From Mesostigma viride (lineage: Eukaryota; Streptophyta; Mesostigmatophyceae; Mesostigmatales; Mesostigmataceae), in NCBI GenBank assembly GCA_009746045.1, contig RPFO01000415.1, positions 1 to 26,364 on the forward strand: a stretch of 26,364 bases of DNA, in the 5' to 3' direction. This document shows positions 9,082-20,185 of the stretch, piece by piece. The notes under the pieces were generated by a model. It ran no database searches. It saw only the letters and a list, made by a program, of their open reading frames with translations, and was not told the origin of the DNA. The position numbers were made by a program, and so were the translations under genes. The number at the start of each line of letters is the position of its first letter. Positions within the stretch are counted from its first letter, which is position 1.

Positions 9082-9759
9082 CCCGCGGTGCCCCTGATTG
9101 CTGTCTGGCCCCTAATCATGTGGATGTGGCTGGCTGCCTGCCCTCCTGTTTGCCCCATCCCCAAACCCCATGCCGCAAGGCTCGTAGCTCAAGCCCCATG
9201 GCTCATGCCCCATGGCCCTTGCCTGCCAGCCTACCTGTGCTGCATACCCTTGCAGCCTTTCCTGCCTCGCCTGGCCTGGCCTGGCCTGCCCTGCCCTCTC
9301 TGCCCTCCCGCCGCCCATGCGGTCCGTTGCCACGGATGGAAAATGAGAAGAAACGAATATGGCCCCGCTGGCACCACAAATCACCTGGTTGGTCAACCAA
9401 GGGGATAGCCTGCACAATGAGACAGGAACACAGCAGACCCAGCAAAGCAAGATTCAGGTTGTAAGCCAGTGGAGATTACTTTTGACTTGCTTGATGAAGA
9501 AATATAAAACACCTTCTACTGTCACACCTTCTATGAACAAATGGTTGATTGATCACCTTATACACCACGTAAACATGTTACCAGACGCGCTCTTCAGCCC
9601 AGTGAAAATCCACGTGCGAAGCAAGGCAGATTATCTAACGCAGAAAGCACCATGAATGTCAGCGAGTACAGCAGTAAATGACGCCCTAAACTCATGACCA
9701 GGCAAGCATCCACAGGGGCTTTCACCGCCCAGTATATTCCAGAAAAAAGCATCACAGAT

Positions 9760-9933
9760 CCTCTGGCAACGGACGTTGACACGGGAAACCCGAAGGACCA
9801 TGAAGATGGCGTCCTGCACGGCTAAGAAAATGAAACGCAGACCCTTGCTACGCTATGTCTTCGCTGCGACTACGTGAATTCGGCCAAATGGAAACAACGC
9901 AACCGAGGAAACGCATCAGAAAGAGAGCAGGCA
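9760..9933 (+). repeat. 174-bp block specific to type B, body 3
   Basis: Present between CACAGAT and CTAGGCCGGTC in body 3 and absent at the same point in bodies 1, 2 and 4, which read CACAGATTCTAGCCCGG. Same-length copies are at 18583-18756 and 23826-23999. No terminal inverted repeats or target-site duplication are visible, so a deletion in type A is more likely than a mobile insertion in type B. Confidence 0.75.
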
Positions 9934-11219
9934 CTAGGCCGGTCATCGAAACAAACGACTCACCATCGGCATCGCCAGCGTACGTCCCGTGGCAACAAAT
10001 CCAGCGTTCATTCCAATATTGTGTGACGACAACAGAAACTCGTCGGCCACACCCACGCCTTCCACGAACAGCAAACTGATTTCACTAGGCACCCAATACG
10101 TCAAGCAAAGAAGCACGATAACATAATATTTACCTAAATCTACAACGACATTCCATTTCCAGGTCCCTAGCTATCGCAGCAGGCCATAGCGCCCCGAACC
10201 TCTCCCACGCACGTGACTGCCCACCGACGTCCAGCCAGATCAGAAACAATTCAAAGGTACGCATCGAAATGGAACATTGAACGCTATAAAAGCAATGCCC
10301 ACGCATTGTCCATCCCCAATTTTCCAGGCAGCGTTGACCGCCATCCCCAGCCAGCAGGAAATTAAATTAAGTGCTGTCGCAGCATGTCGCCCCCTCTCCC
10401 CCTCGCAGTCCTGGTTCATGCACGTCGATTGCTTGGGCGCGTCCAGGCGGTCCAGCACCGCGTACTACCCACTTGAAAATCCTCCCAAGTCATTTTTTCC
10501 CAGCTTGGGAAATACGGAATCTGGCAGAAATTTGTCCAGCAAGCATCGTACTACTCTCCACTGCTCCAACTAAAAATTTGCGTATAATTTTAGAATAAAT
10601 ATCAGTCACATCATGTTCAGACTATAACTTCGGTCTGAATCGAAAATTGCAACGGAAACGCTCAGTGAAACGGTTTCTGAACGAAATGCGGACAACAAAA
10701 CGGCCGTAACGCCCAAAAATTCACGGTTTCTAAACATTTTTTGCACGGTTTCGAAACAAAGTCTGAACGTTCCGTCGAACTGACGCACTGAACGCTACGA
10801 ACTTTTAGGACGGCGCCCTCTCGGCCAAGCGATGGGCCAGTAGCCGCAGTTGATCGCCGCAGTCCATGGGATGTTTGATTCGCGATCAAAGAGTTTGACG
10901 GCCGCGAAGAAGCCGACATCGTGCCGGGTTCCGTATTTTTATCTGGCCGCGGCCATTGGCTGGCCTCCCACCTGCCCGCAAAAGTGCTGAACCGGATCTG
11001 GACGTAACTGCCGTTTCAGACCCCGTTCAGACTTTGTGACAGTCGATCTGCCTAGTTTGCCACTTTTCGGGCAACTGCTCCGATTGGGCGCCACCGCGGA
11101 TCCCCGGATCGCCCTGACTATCGGCCGCCCTGCGCTCGCGGTTCTCGTACGGGCCACTTTTCGGGCCTCACGGTTCGCCAAACTTTTGCGTTGGGGTTAA
11201 TCGTAGTCACTAGAGGGGG

Positions 11220-11470
11220 ACTAGTGGGGGGGCCAAGGCCCCCCACTTATTCGGACGCACTACGCCACCAGGGGCCCTGAGGCCCCCGCCGAAAGCTTCG
11301 ACCCGCCGGGTTGAGCCCGCCGACCGGCCCGGCCTACTACGCCGGGGGGCGAACGCTCGGCGGCCTTCCTTTGGGGGCCTCCCATCGCGCGCGCTCGCGC
11401 CGGCCCGCCGCACCGTCGATCCCACGCTCCGTACCTCACGGGCACGTCCAGCACGCGTCCTACTACTAGT
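11220..11470 (+). repeat. GC island with hairpin, unit 3
   Basis: ACTAGT-bounded, 251 bp, with the hairpin at 11223-11247 (11-bp arms, AA loop, one extra G in the left arm). It is directly followed by a deletion of about 43 bp relative to the other units: the text passes from ACTAGT straight to CCGTTCATTG. Confidence 0.75.
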
Positions 11471-11772
11471 CCGTTCATTGCATGCAAGTATTTCCTTACT
11501 CATTACTTCCTAACAACTGGAACTCACAATGAAGCTATGCCATGCAGGACACAATGTGGGTACCGCTTTTTGCAAGCGGCAGCCATAACGACCAAACACT
11601 TCCATGCAAACTCCCATGTTCATCATTCATTAATATTCATTGAGTGGCAATCCTTTGTAAACACATGCACCATCGGTCATGCCCACTATGACTTCATGCA
11701 GACAATGTTTGTACATGACTCGACAGTGCCCTTGTGCGCGACCGTGGGCGCGGCAGGCCAGCCCTGTCCATT

Positions 11773-12984
11773 CGTGGGTGTGGTGGGGAGCTGGCATGCA
11801 TGCGTGGGTTTGTGGGGGGGGTGGCATGCGTGCGTGGGTCTGGGGGTGGCTGGCATGCGTGCATGGGTTTGTGGGGTGGCTAGCATGCATGCGTGGGTGT
11901 GGGCGGGAGCTGCCATGCACGCATGTGGGGCGGGGCAGGCTGGCATGCGTGCGTGGGTGTGGGGGGGGACGGCATGCGTACTTGGTGACGGGGGTGGCTG
12001 GCATGCATAAGTGGGTTTGTGGGGTGGCTGGCATGCATGCGTGCATGTGGGGGGGGGCTGGCACGCGTGTGTGGGTTTGGGGGGGGCTGGCATGCATGCG
12101 TGTGGGGGGGGGGGGCTGACATGCATGCGTGGGTGTGGGTGGCTGGCATGCGTGCCTGGGTTTGGGGGTGGGCTGCCATGCGTGCGTGGGTTTAGGGGGT
12201 GGCTGGCATGCGTGCCTGGGTTCGTGGGGTGGGCTGCCATGCGTGCGTGGGTGTGGGGGGTGGCTGGCATGCACGTGCATGTGGGGGGTGGCTGGCATCC
12301 ATGCGTGCGTGTGGGAGGTGGCTGGCATGCATGCGTGGGCTCGTGGGGTGGCTGGGATGCGTGCGTGGGTGTGGGGGTGGCTGGCATGCGTGCATGGGTT
12401 TGTGGGGTGGCTGGAATGCAAGCATGCATGTGGGGGGGGGCTTGTTTGCATGTGGGGTGGCTGGCAAGCATGCGTGCATGTGGGGGGTGGCTGGCATGTG
12501 TTTTGGGGTTGGGGGGCGGCTGCCATGCGTGCGTGGGTGTGGGGGGGGCTGGCATGCATGCATGCATGTGGGGGGGCTGGCATCCATGCGTGGGTTTGTG
12601 GGGTGGCTGGCATGCATGCATGCACGAGGGGAGGGGCTGGCATGCGTGCGTGGGTGTGGGGGGGGCGTACGTGGGTATGGGGGGTGGCTGGCATGCGTCC
12701 GTGGGTGTGGGGGCGGAGTGGCATGCATGCGTGGGTGTGGTGGGGGGCTGCCATGCATGCGTGGGTTTAGGGGGGGCTGGCATGCGTGCCTGGGTTCGTG
12801 GGGTGGCTGCCATGTGTGCGTGGGTGTGAAGGGTGGCTGGCATGCGTACGTGGGTGTGGGGGGTGGCTGGCATGCATAAGTGGGTTTGTGTAAGGGGGGG
12901 GGGGTGGCTGGCATGCGTGCGTGGGCATGGGGGTGGCTGGCATGCGTGCGTGGGTTGGTGGGGTGCCTGGCATGCATGCGTGGG
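11773..12984 (+). repeat. G-rich minisatellite array 4 (shortest)
   Basis: About 40 monomers. The left edge matches the other arrays, but about 300 bp of early monomers present in array 2 are missing. The text then rejoins the array 2 order and is nearly identical to 4062-4918 from 12129 on (offset 8,066-8,067). A 12-G run precedes GCTGACATGC at about 12104-12115. Confidence 0.96.
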
Positions 12985-13200
12985 CCCGCGGTGCCCCTGA
13001 TTGCTGTCTGGCCCCTAATCATGTGGATGTGGCTGGCTGCCTGCCCTCCTGTTTGCCCCATCCCCAAACCCCATGCCGCAAGGCTCGTAGCTCAAGCCCC
13101 ATGGCTCATGCCCCATGGCCCTTGCCTGCCAGCCTACCTGTGCTGTATACCCTTGCAGCCTTTCCTGCCTCGCCTGGCGTGGCCTGCCCTGCCCTCTCTG

Positions 13201-13215
13201 CCCTCCCGCCCGCCC
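13201..13215 (-). other. Minus-strand G-quadruplex motif, unit 4
   Basis: Plus strand CCCTCCCGCCCGCCC, identical to units 1 and 2 and in the same position after the array. Confidence 0.7.
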
Positions 13216-14943
13216 ATGCGGTCCGTTGCCACGGATGGAAAATGAGAAGAAAACGAATATGGCCCCGCTGGCACCACAAATCACCTGGTTGGTCAACCAA
13301 GGGGATAGCCTGCACAATGAGACAGGAACACAGAAGACCCAGCAAAGCAAGATTCAGGTTGTAAGCCAGTGGAGATTACTTTTGACTTGCTTGATGAAGA
13401 AATATAAAACACATTCTACTGTCACACCTTCTATGAACAAATGGTTGATTGATCACCTTATACACCACGTAAACATGTTACCAGACGCGCTCTTCACCCC
13501 AGTGAAAATCCACGCGCGAAGCAAGGCAGATTATCTTACGCAGTAAGCACCATGAATGTCAGCGAGTACAGCAGTAAATGACTCCCTAAACTCATGACCA
13601 GGCAAGCATCCACAGGGGCGTTCACCGCCCAGTATATTCCAGAAAAAAGCATCACAGATTCTAGCCCGGTCATCGAAACAAACGACTCACCATCGGCATC
13701 GCCAGCGTACGTCCCGTGGCAACAAGTGATTCCAGCGTTCATTCCAATATTGTGTGACGACAACAGAAACTCGTCGGCCACACCCACGCCTTCCACGAAC
13801 AGCAAACTGATTTCACTAGGCACCCAATACGTCAAGCAAAGAAGCACGATAACATAATACCTAAATCTACAACGACATTCCATTTCCAGGTCCCTAGCTA
13901 TCGCAGCAGGCCATAGCGCCCCGAACCTCTCCCACGCACGTGACTGCCCACCGACGTCCAGCCAGATCAGAAACAATTTAAAGGTACGCATCGAAATGGA
14001 ACATTGAACGCTATAAAAGCAATGCCCACGCATTGTCCATCCCCAATTTTCCAGGCAGCGTTGACCGCCATCCCCAGCCAGCAGGAAATTAAATTAAGTG
14101 CTGTCGCAGCATGTCGCACCCTCTCCCCCTCGCAGTCCTGGTTTATGCACGTTCGATTGCTTGGGCGCGTCCAGGCGGTCCAGCACCGCGTACTACCCAC
14201 TTGAAAATCCTCCCAAGTCATTTATTTCCAGCTTGGTAAGTACGGAATCTGGCAGAAATTCGTCCAGCAAGCATCATACTACTCTCCACTCCTCCAACTC
14301 AAATTTTGCGTATAATTTTAGAATAAATATCAGTCACATCATGTTCAGACTATAACTTCGGTCTGAATCGAAAATTGATGCGGAAACGCTCAGTGAAACG
14401 GTTTCTGAACGAAATGCGGACAACAAAACGGCCGTAACGCCCAAAATTTCACGGTTTCTAAACATTTTTGCACGGTTTCGAAACAATTTCTGGACGTTCC
14501 GTCGAACTGACGCACTGAACGCTACGAAATTTTAGGACGGCGCCCTCTCGGCCAAGCGATGGGCCCAGTAGCCGCAGTTGATCGCCGCAGCGATGGGATG
14601 TTTGATTCGCGACAAGAGTTTGACGCCGCGAAGAAGCCGACATCGTGCCGGGTTCCGTATTTTTATCTGGCCGCGGCCATTGGCTGGCCTCCCACCTGCC
14701 CGCAAAAGTGCTGAACCGGATCTGGACGTAACTGCCGTTTCAGACCCCGTTCAGACTTTGTGACAGTCGATCTGCCTAGTTTGCCACTTTTCGGGCAACT
14801 GCTCCGATTGGGCGCCACCGCGGATCCCCGGATCGCCCTGACTATCGGCCGCCCTGCGCTCGCGGTTTTCGTACGGGCCACTTTTCGGGCCTCACGGTTC
14901 GCCAAACTTTTGCGTTGGGGTTAATCGTAGTCACTAGAAGGGG

Positions 14944-15194
14944 ACTAGTGGGGGGGCCAAGGCCCCCCACTTATTCGGACGCACTACGCCACCAGGGGCC
15001 CTGAGGCCTTCGCCGAAAGCTTCGACCCGCCGGGTTGAGCCCGCCGACCGGGCCGGCCTACTACGCCGGGGGGCGAACGCTCGGCGGCCTTCCTTTGGGG
15101 GCTTCCCCTGGCGCGCGCTCGCGCCGGCCCGCCGCACCGTCGATCCCACGCTCCGTCCCTCACGGGCACGTCCAGCACGCGTCGTACTACTAGT
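14944..15194 (+). repeat. GC island with hairpin, unit 4
   Basis: ACTAGT-bounded, 251 bp, hairpin at 14947-14971. Interior nearly identical to the unit 5 island at an offset of 5,242, with one visible substitution (G at 15110, C at 20352). Upstream of the island units 4 and 5 are clearly different, which places the left breakpoint of the large duplication at or just inside the island. Confidence 0.75.
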
Positions 15195-15537
15195 ACATCA
15201 ACCCAGTCCGAATAGTACTGTATATCGTGAGACGTCGCCGTTCATTGCATGCAAGTATTTCCTTACTCATTACTTCGTAATAACTGAAACTCACAATGCA
15301 GCTAAGCCATGCAGGACACAATGTGGGTACCGCTTTTGGCAAGCCATAACGACAAAACACTTCCATGCAAACTCCCATGTTCATCATTCATTATTATTCA
15401 TTGAGTGGCAATCCTTTGTAAACACATGCACCAATTCGGTCATGCCCACTATGACTTCATGTAGACAATGTTTTGTACATGACTCGACAGTGCCCTTGTG
15501 CGCGACCGTGGGGCGTGGCAGGCTAGCCCTCTCCATT

Positions 15538-17084
15538 CGTGGGTGTGGTGGGGAGCTGCCATGCATGCGTGGGTTTAGGCCCGGTGGCTGGCATGCGTGC
15601 GTGGGTGTGGGGGGTGGCTGCCGTGCGTGCGTGGGTGTGGGGGGTGGCTGGCATGCGTACGTGGGTGTGGGGGGTGGCTAGCATGCACGTGCATGCGGGG
15701 GGTGGCTGGCATGCATGCGTGCATGTGGGGGGTGGCTGGCATGCATGCGTGGGTTTGTGGGGTGGCTGCCATGCGTGCGTGGGTGTGGGGTGTGGCTGGC
15801 ATGCGTATGTGGGTGTGGGGGGTGGCTAGCATGCACGTGCATGTGGGGGGTGGCTGTCATGCATGCGTGCATGTGGGGGGTGGCTGGGATGCATGCGTGG
15901 GTTTGTGGGGGGGCTGGCATGCGTGCGTGGGTGTGGGGGTGGCTGGCATGCGTGCGTGGGTTTGCGGGGTGGCTGGCATGCATGTGTGGGTGTGGGCGGG
16001 AGCTGCCATGCACGCATGTGGGGCGGGGCAGGCTGGCATGCGTGCGTGGGTGTGGGGGGGGACGGCATGCGTACGTTGCTGACGCGGGTGGCTGGCATGC
16101 ATAAGTGGGTTTGTGGGGTGGCTGGCATGCATGCGTGCAAGTGGGGGGGGGCTGGCACGCGTGTGTGGGTTTTGGGGGGGCTGGCATGCATGCGTGTGTG
16201 TGGGGGGGGGCTGACATAAGTGCGTGGGTGTGGGGGTGGCTGGCATGCGTGCCTGGGTTTGGGGTTGGGCTGCCATGCGTGTGTGGGTTTAGGGGGTGGC
16301 TGGCATGCGTGCCTGGGTTCTTAGGGTGGGCTGCCATGCGTGCGTGGGTGTGGGGGGTGGCTGGCATGCGTACGTGGGTGTGGGGGGTGGCTGGCATCCA
16401 TGCGTGCATGTGGGGGGTGGCTGGCATGCATGCGTGGGCTCGTGGGGTGGCTGGCATGCGTGCGTGGGTGTGGGGGGGAGTGGCATGCGTGCGTGGGTGT
16501 GGGGGGGGCTGGCATCCATGCGTGGGTTTGCGGGGTGGCTGGCATGCATGCGTGCATGTGGGGTGGCTGGCAAGCATGCGTGCATGTGGGGGTTGGCTGG
16601 CATGCGTGCGTGGGTTGGGGGGCGGCTGCCGTGCGTGCGTGGGTGTGTGTGGGGGCTGGCATGCATGCATGCATGTGGGGGGGCTGCCATTCATGCGTGG
16701 GTTTGTGGGGTGCCTGGCATGCATGCGTGCATGAGGGGGGTGGCTGGCATGCGCGCGTGGGTGTGTGGGGGGGCGTACGTGGGTCTGGGGGGTGGCTGGC
16801 ATGCCTGCGTGGGGTTTGTGAGGGGGCTGGCATGCATGCGTGGGTGTAGTGGGGGGCTGCCATGCATGCGTGGGTTTGTGGGGGGGGCTGGCACGCGTGC
16901 GTGGGTTCGTGGGGTGGCTGCCATGCGTGCGTGGGTGTGTGGGGTGGCTGGCATGCGTACGTGGGTGTGGGGGGTGGCTGGCATGCATAAGTGGGTTTGT
17001 GGGGGGGCTGGCATGCGTGCGTGGGCATGGGGGTGGCTGGCATGCGTGCGTGGGTCGGTGGGGTGCCTGGCATGCATAAGTGGG
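15538..17084 (+). repeat. G-rich minisatellite array 5, first part
   Basis: About 51 monomers from the conserved left edge to the conserved right edge GCATAAGTGGGCCCGCGG. The landmarks GGGGCGGGGC (about 16020) and GCATAAGTGGG are in the usual order. There is one unusual join at about 15578 (GGGTTTAGGCCCGGTGGC). Confidence 0.95.
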
Positions 17085-17143
17085 CCCGCGGTGCCCCTGA
17101 TTGCTGTCTGGCCCCTAATCATGTGGATGTGGCTGGCTGCCTG
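17085..17143 (+). repeat. 59-bp piece of body start trapped in array 5
   Basis: CCCGCGGTGCCCC through GGCTGGCTGCCTG is the exact beginning of a body, but after 59 bp the text returns to array monomers at CTGGCACGCG. The join shares CTG with both parents. The array text after it repeats that from 16151, 993 bp earlier. It is a scar of an unequal exchange between a body start and an array interior. Confidence 0.9.
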
Positions 17144-17908
17144 CTGGCACGCGTGTGTGGGTTTTGGGGGGGGCTGGCATGCATGCGTGTGTGTGTGGGG
17201 GCTGAGATGCGTGCGTGGGTGTGGGGGTGGCTGGCATGCGTGCCTGGGTTTGGGGTTGGGCTGCCATGCGTGCGTGGGTTTAGGGGGTGGCTGGCATGCG
17301 TGCCTGGGTTCGTAGGGTGGGCTGCCATGCGTGCGTGGGTGTGGGGGGTGGCTGGCATGCGTACGTGGGTGTGGGGGGTGGCTGGCATCCATGCGTGCAT
17401 GTGGGGGGTGGCTGGCATCCATGCGTGCATGTGGGGGGTGGCTGGCATGCGTGCGTGGGCTCGTGGGGTGGCTGGCTTGCGTGCGTGGGTGTGGGGGTGG
17501 CTGGCATCCATGCGTGGGTTTGCGGGGTGGCTGGCATGCATGCGTGCATGTGGGGGGGGGCTGGCATGCGTGCGTGGGTGTGGGGGGGGCGTACGTGGGT
17601 ATGGGGGGTGGCTGGCATGCGTCCGTGGGTGTGGGGGCGGAGTGGCATGCATGCGTGGGTGTGGTGGGGGGCTGCCATGCATGCGTGGGTTTAGGGGGGG
17701 CTGGCATGCGTGCCTGGGTTCGTGGGGTGGCTTCCATGCGTGCGTGGGTGTGGGGGGTGGCTGGCATGCGTACGTGGGTGTGGGGGGTGGCTGGCATGCA
17801 TAAGTGGGTTTGTGTAAGGGGCGGGGGGTGGCTGGCATGCGTGCGTGGGCATGGGGGTGGCTGGCATGCGTGCGTGGGTTGGTGGGGTGCCTGGCATGCA
17901 TAAGTGAG
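17144..17908 (+). repeat. G-rich minisatellite array 5, second part
   Basis: About 25 monomers that repeat the order of 16151-17084, about 169 bp shorter because several monomers are missing. It ends at the normal body start with GTGAGCCCGCGG, where a G has become A. Confidence 0.93.
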
Positions 17909-18124
17909 CCCGCGGTGCCCCTGATTGCTGTCTGGCCCCTAATCATGTGGATGTGGCTGGCTGCCTGCCCTCCTGTTTGCCCCATCCCCAAACCCCATGC
18001 CGCAAGGCTCGTAGCTCAAGCCCCATGGCTCATGCCCCATGGCCCTTGCCTGCCAGCCTACCTGTGCTGCATACCCTTGCAGCCTTTCCTGCCTCGCCTG
18101 GCGTGGCCTGCCCTGCCCTCTCTG

Positions 18125-18139
18125 CCCTCCCGCCCGCCC
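18125..18139 (-). other. Minus-strand G-quadruplex motif, unit 5
   Basis: Plus strand CCCTCCCGCCCGCCC, unchanged from type A units although surrounding bases differ. Confidence 0.7.
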
Positions 18140-18582
18140 ATGCGGTCCGTTGCCACGGATGGAAAATGAGAAGAAAATAATATGGCCCCGCTGGCACCAC
18201 AAATCACCTGGTTGGTCAACCAAGGGGATAGCCTGCACAATGAGACAGGAACACAGCAGACCCAGCAAAGCAAGATTCAGGTTGTAAGCCAGTGGAGATT
18301 ACTTTTGACTTGCTTGATGAAGAAATACAACACACCTTCTACGGTCACACCTTCTATGAACAAATGGTTGATTGATCACCTTATACACCACGTAAACATG
18401 TTACCAGACGCGCTCTTCAGTCCAGTGAAAATCCACGTGCGAAGCAAGGCAGATTATCTTACGCAGTAAGCACCATGAATGTCAGCCACTACAGCAGTAA
18501 ATGACGCCCTAAACTCATGACCAGGCAAGCATCCACAGGGGCTTTCACCGCCCAGTATATTCCAGTAAATATCATCACAGAT

Positions 18583-18756
18583 CCTCTGGCAACGGACGTT
18601 GACACGGGAAACCCGAAGGACCATGAAGATGGCGTCCTGCACGGCTAAGAAAATGAAACGCAGACCCTTGCTACGCTATGTCTTCGCTGCGACTAGGTGA
18701 AGTCGGCCCAATGGAAACAACGCAACCGAGGAAACGCATCAAAAAGAGAGCAGGCA
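18583..18756 (+). repeat. 174-bp block specific to type B, body 5
   Basis: Counterpart of 9760-9933 with the same length and scattered substitutions (for example GACTAGGTGAAGTCGG for GACTACGTGAATTCGG). Confidence 0.75.
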
Positions 18757-19530
18757 CTATCCCGGTCATCGAAACAAACGACTCACCATCGGCATCGCCA
18801 GCGTACGTCCCGTGGCAACAAATCCAGCGTTCATTCCAATATTGCGTGACGACAACAGAAACTCGTCGGCCACACCCACGCCTTCCACGAACAGTAAACC
18901 TATTTCACTAGGCACCCAATACGTCAAGCAAAGAAGCACGATAACATAATACCTAAATCTACAACGACATTCCATTTCCAGGTCGCTAGCTATCGCAGCA
19001 GGCCATAGCGCCACTAACCTCTCCCACGCACGTGAATGCCCACCGACGGCCAGCCAGATCAGAAACAATTCAAAGGTACGCATCGAAATGGAACATTGAA
19101 CGCTATAAAAGCAATGCCCACGCATTGTCCATCCCCAATTTTCCAGGCAGCGTTGACCGCCATCCCCAGCCAGCAGGAATATTAAGTGCTGTCGCAGCAT
19201 GTCGCCCCCTCTCCCCCTCGCAGTCCTGGTTTATGCACGTTCGATTGCTTGGGCGCGTCCAGGCGGTCCAGCACCGCGTACTACCCAGTACCCACTTGAA
19301 AATCCTCCCAAGTCATTTTTTCCCTGCCTGGTAAGTACGGAATCTGGCAGAAATTCGTCCAGCAAGCATCATACTACTCTCCACTGCTCCAAGTCAAATT
19401 TTGCGTATAAATTTAGAATAAATATCAGTCACATCATGTTCAGACTATAACTCCGGTCTGAATCGAAAAGTGATGCGAAAACACTCAGTGAAACGGTTTC
19501 TGCACGCAATGCGGACAGGAAAACGGCCGT

Positions 19531-19756
19531 AACGCCCAAAATGCTACGGTTTCTAAACATTTTCTGGACGTTCCGTCGAGATGCCGCACTGAACGCTACG
19601 AAATTTTAGGACGGCGCGCTGTCGGCCTCGCGATGGGCCCAGTAACGCCCAAAATGTTACGGCTTCTAAACATTTTCTGGACGTTCCGTCGAGCTGCCGC
19701 ACTGAACGCTACGAAATTTGAGGACGGCGCGCTCTCGGCCTAGCGATGGGCGCAGT
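19531..19756 (+). repeat. 113-bp direct tandem duplication, body 5
   Basis: Two copies, 19531-19643 and 19644-19756, both starting AACGCCCAAAATG and ending in GGGC(C/G)CAGTA. They differ at a handful of positions (CTACGGTTT/TTACGGCTT, GAGATGCC/GAGCTGCC, TTTTAGG/TTTGAGG). Bodies 1-4 have a single copy. Confidence 0.85.
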
Positions 19757-19902
19757 AGCCGAAGTTGATCGCCACAAGGCATGGGATGTTTCGTAAGAGA
19801 TGCATTCGCGCAAGAGTTTGAGGGCCGCGCAACAACTTGACATCGCGTTTCAGGTCCGTCAAACTGCCTGTGTTTTCTTGATCCTCCCATTGGCGGGCCG
19901 CC

Positions 19903-19965
19903 CCCCCTGCTGAACAAAGTTCTGAACCGGATCAACCCCTGCCCGCAAAAGTGCTGAACCGGATC
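19903..19965 (+). repeat. 32-bp imperfect direct duplication, body 5
   Basis: 19903-19933 and 19935-19965 align at 24 of 31 positions and both end CTGAACCGGATC. Bodies 1-4 carry only the second copy. A counterpart lies at 25146-25208. Confidence 0.55.
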
Positions 19966-20185
19966 TGGACAGATCAGACGTTTCAGCCCCCGTTCAGAAC
20001 GTGTGAGACTCGATCTGCCTAGTTTGCCACTTTTCGGGCAACTGCTCCGATTGGGCGCCACCGCGGATCTCCGAATCGCCCTGACTATCGGCCGCCCTGC
20101 GCTCGCGGTTTTCGTACGGGCCACTTTTCGGGCCTCACGGTTTGACCAATTTTTTCGTCCGTGTTAATCGTAGTCACTAGAGGGG

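Larger units (their letters stand above)
9082..11772 (+). repeat. Macrosatellite body 3 (type B)
   Basis: Same layout as the other bodies but with the 174-bp block (9760-9933). It also has private changes: four extra bases in the run near 10128 (ATATTTACC) and a damaged splice-like site near 10505. The minus-strand quadruplex motif near 9306 is broken (CCCTCCCGCCGCCC), and about 43 bp are missing after the island at 11470/11471. GC island 11220-11470; linker 11471-11772. No gene is recognised. Confidence 0.93.
12985..15537 (+). repeat. Macrosatellite body 4 (A/B mosaic)
   Basis: From 12985 to about 14,367 it follows body 2, including the shared GTCGCACCCTCTCC and the missing 174-bp block. 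From about 14,376 it switches: it reads TTGATGCGG rather than TTGCAACGG. It then shares with body 3 the variants CACCTGCCCGC, GCGGATCCCCGG and GTTCGCCAAACTTTTGCG. GC island 14944-15194. The linker 15195-15537 carries the truncated CCGCTT hairpin and is the start of the 5.24-kb duplicated segment. No gene is recognised. Confidence 0.9.

Noticed and set aside
7326-9164. 612-codon minus-strand frame (and many frames of 130-520 codons in all arrays) as a repeat-protein gene
   Set aside because: Several overlapping frames on both strands are open at once because the 30-bp monomer is a multiple of three and mostly lacks stops. Lengths differ between units with every G-run change, and no start, signal or domain is shared.
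9760-9933. Miniature transposon insertion
   Set aside because: No terminal inverted repeats and no target-site duplication; the absent state shows a simple junction.
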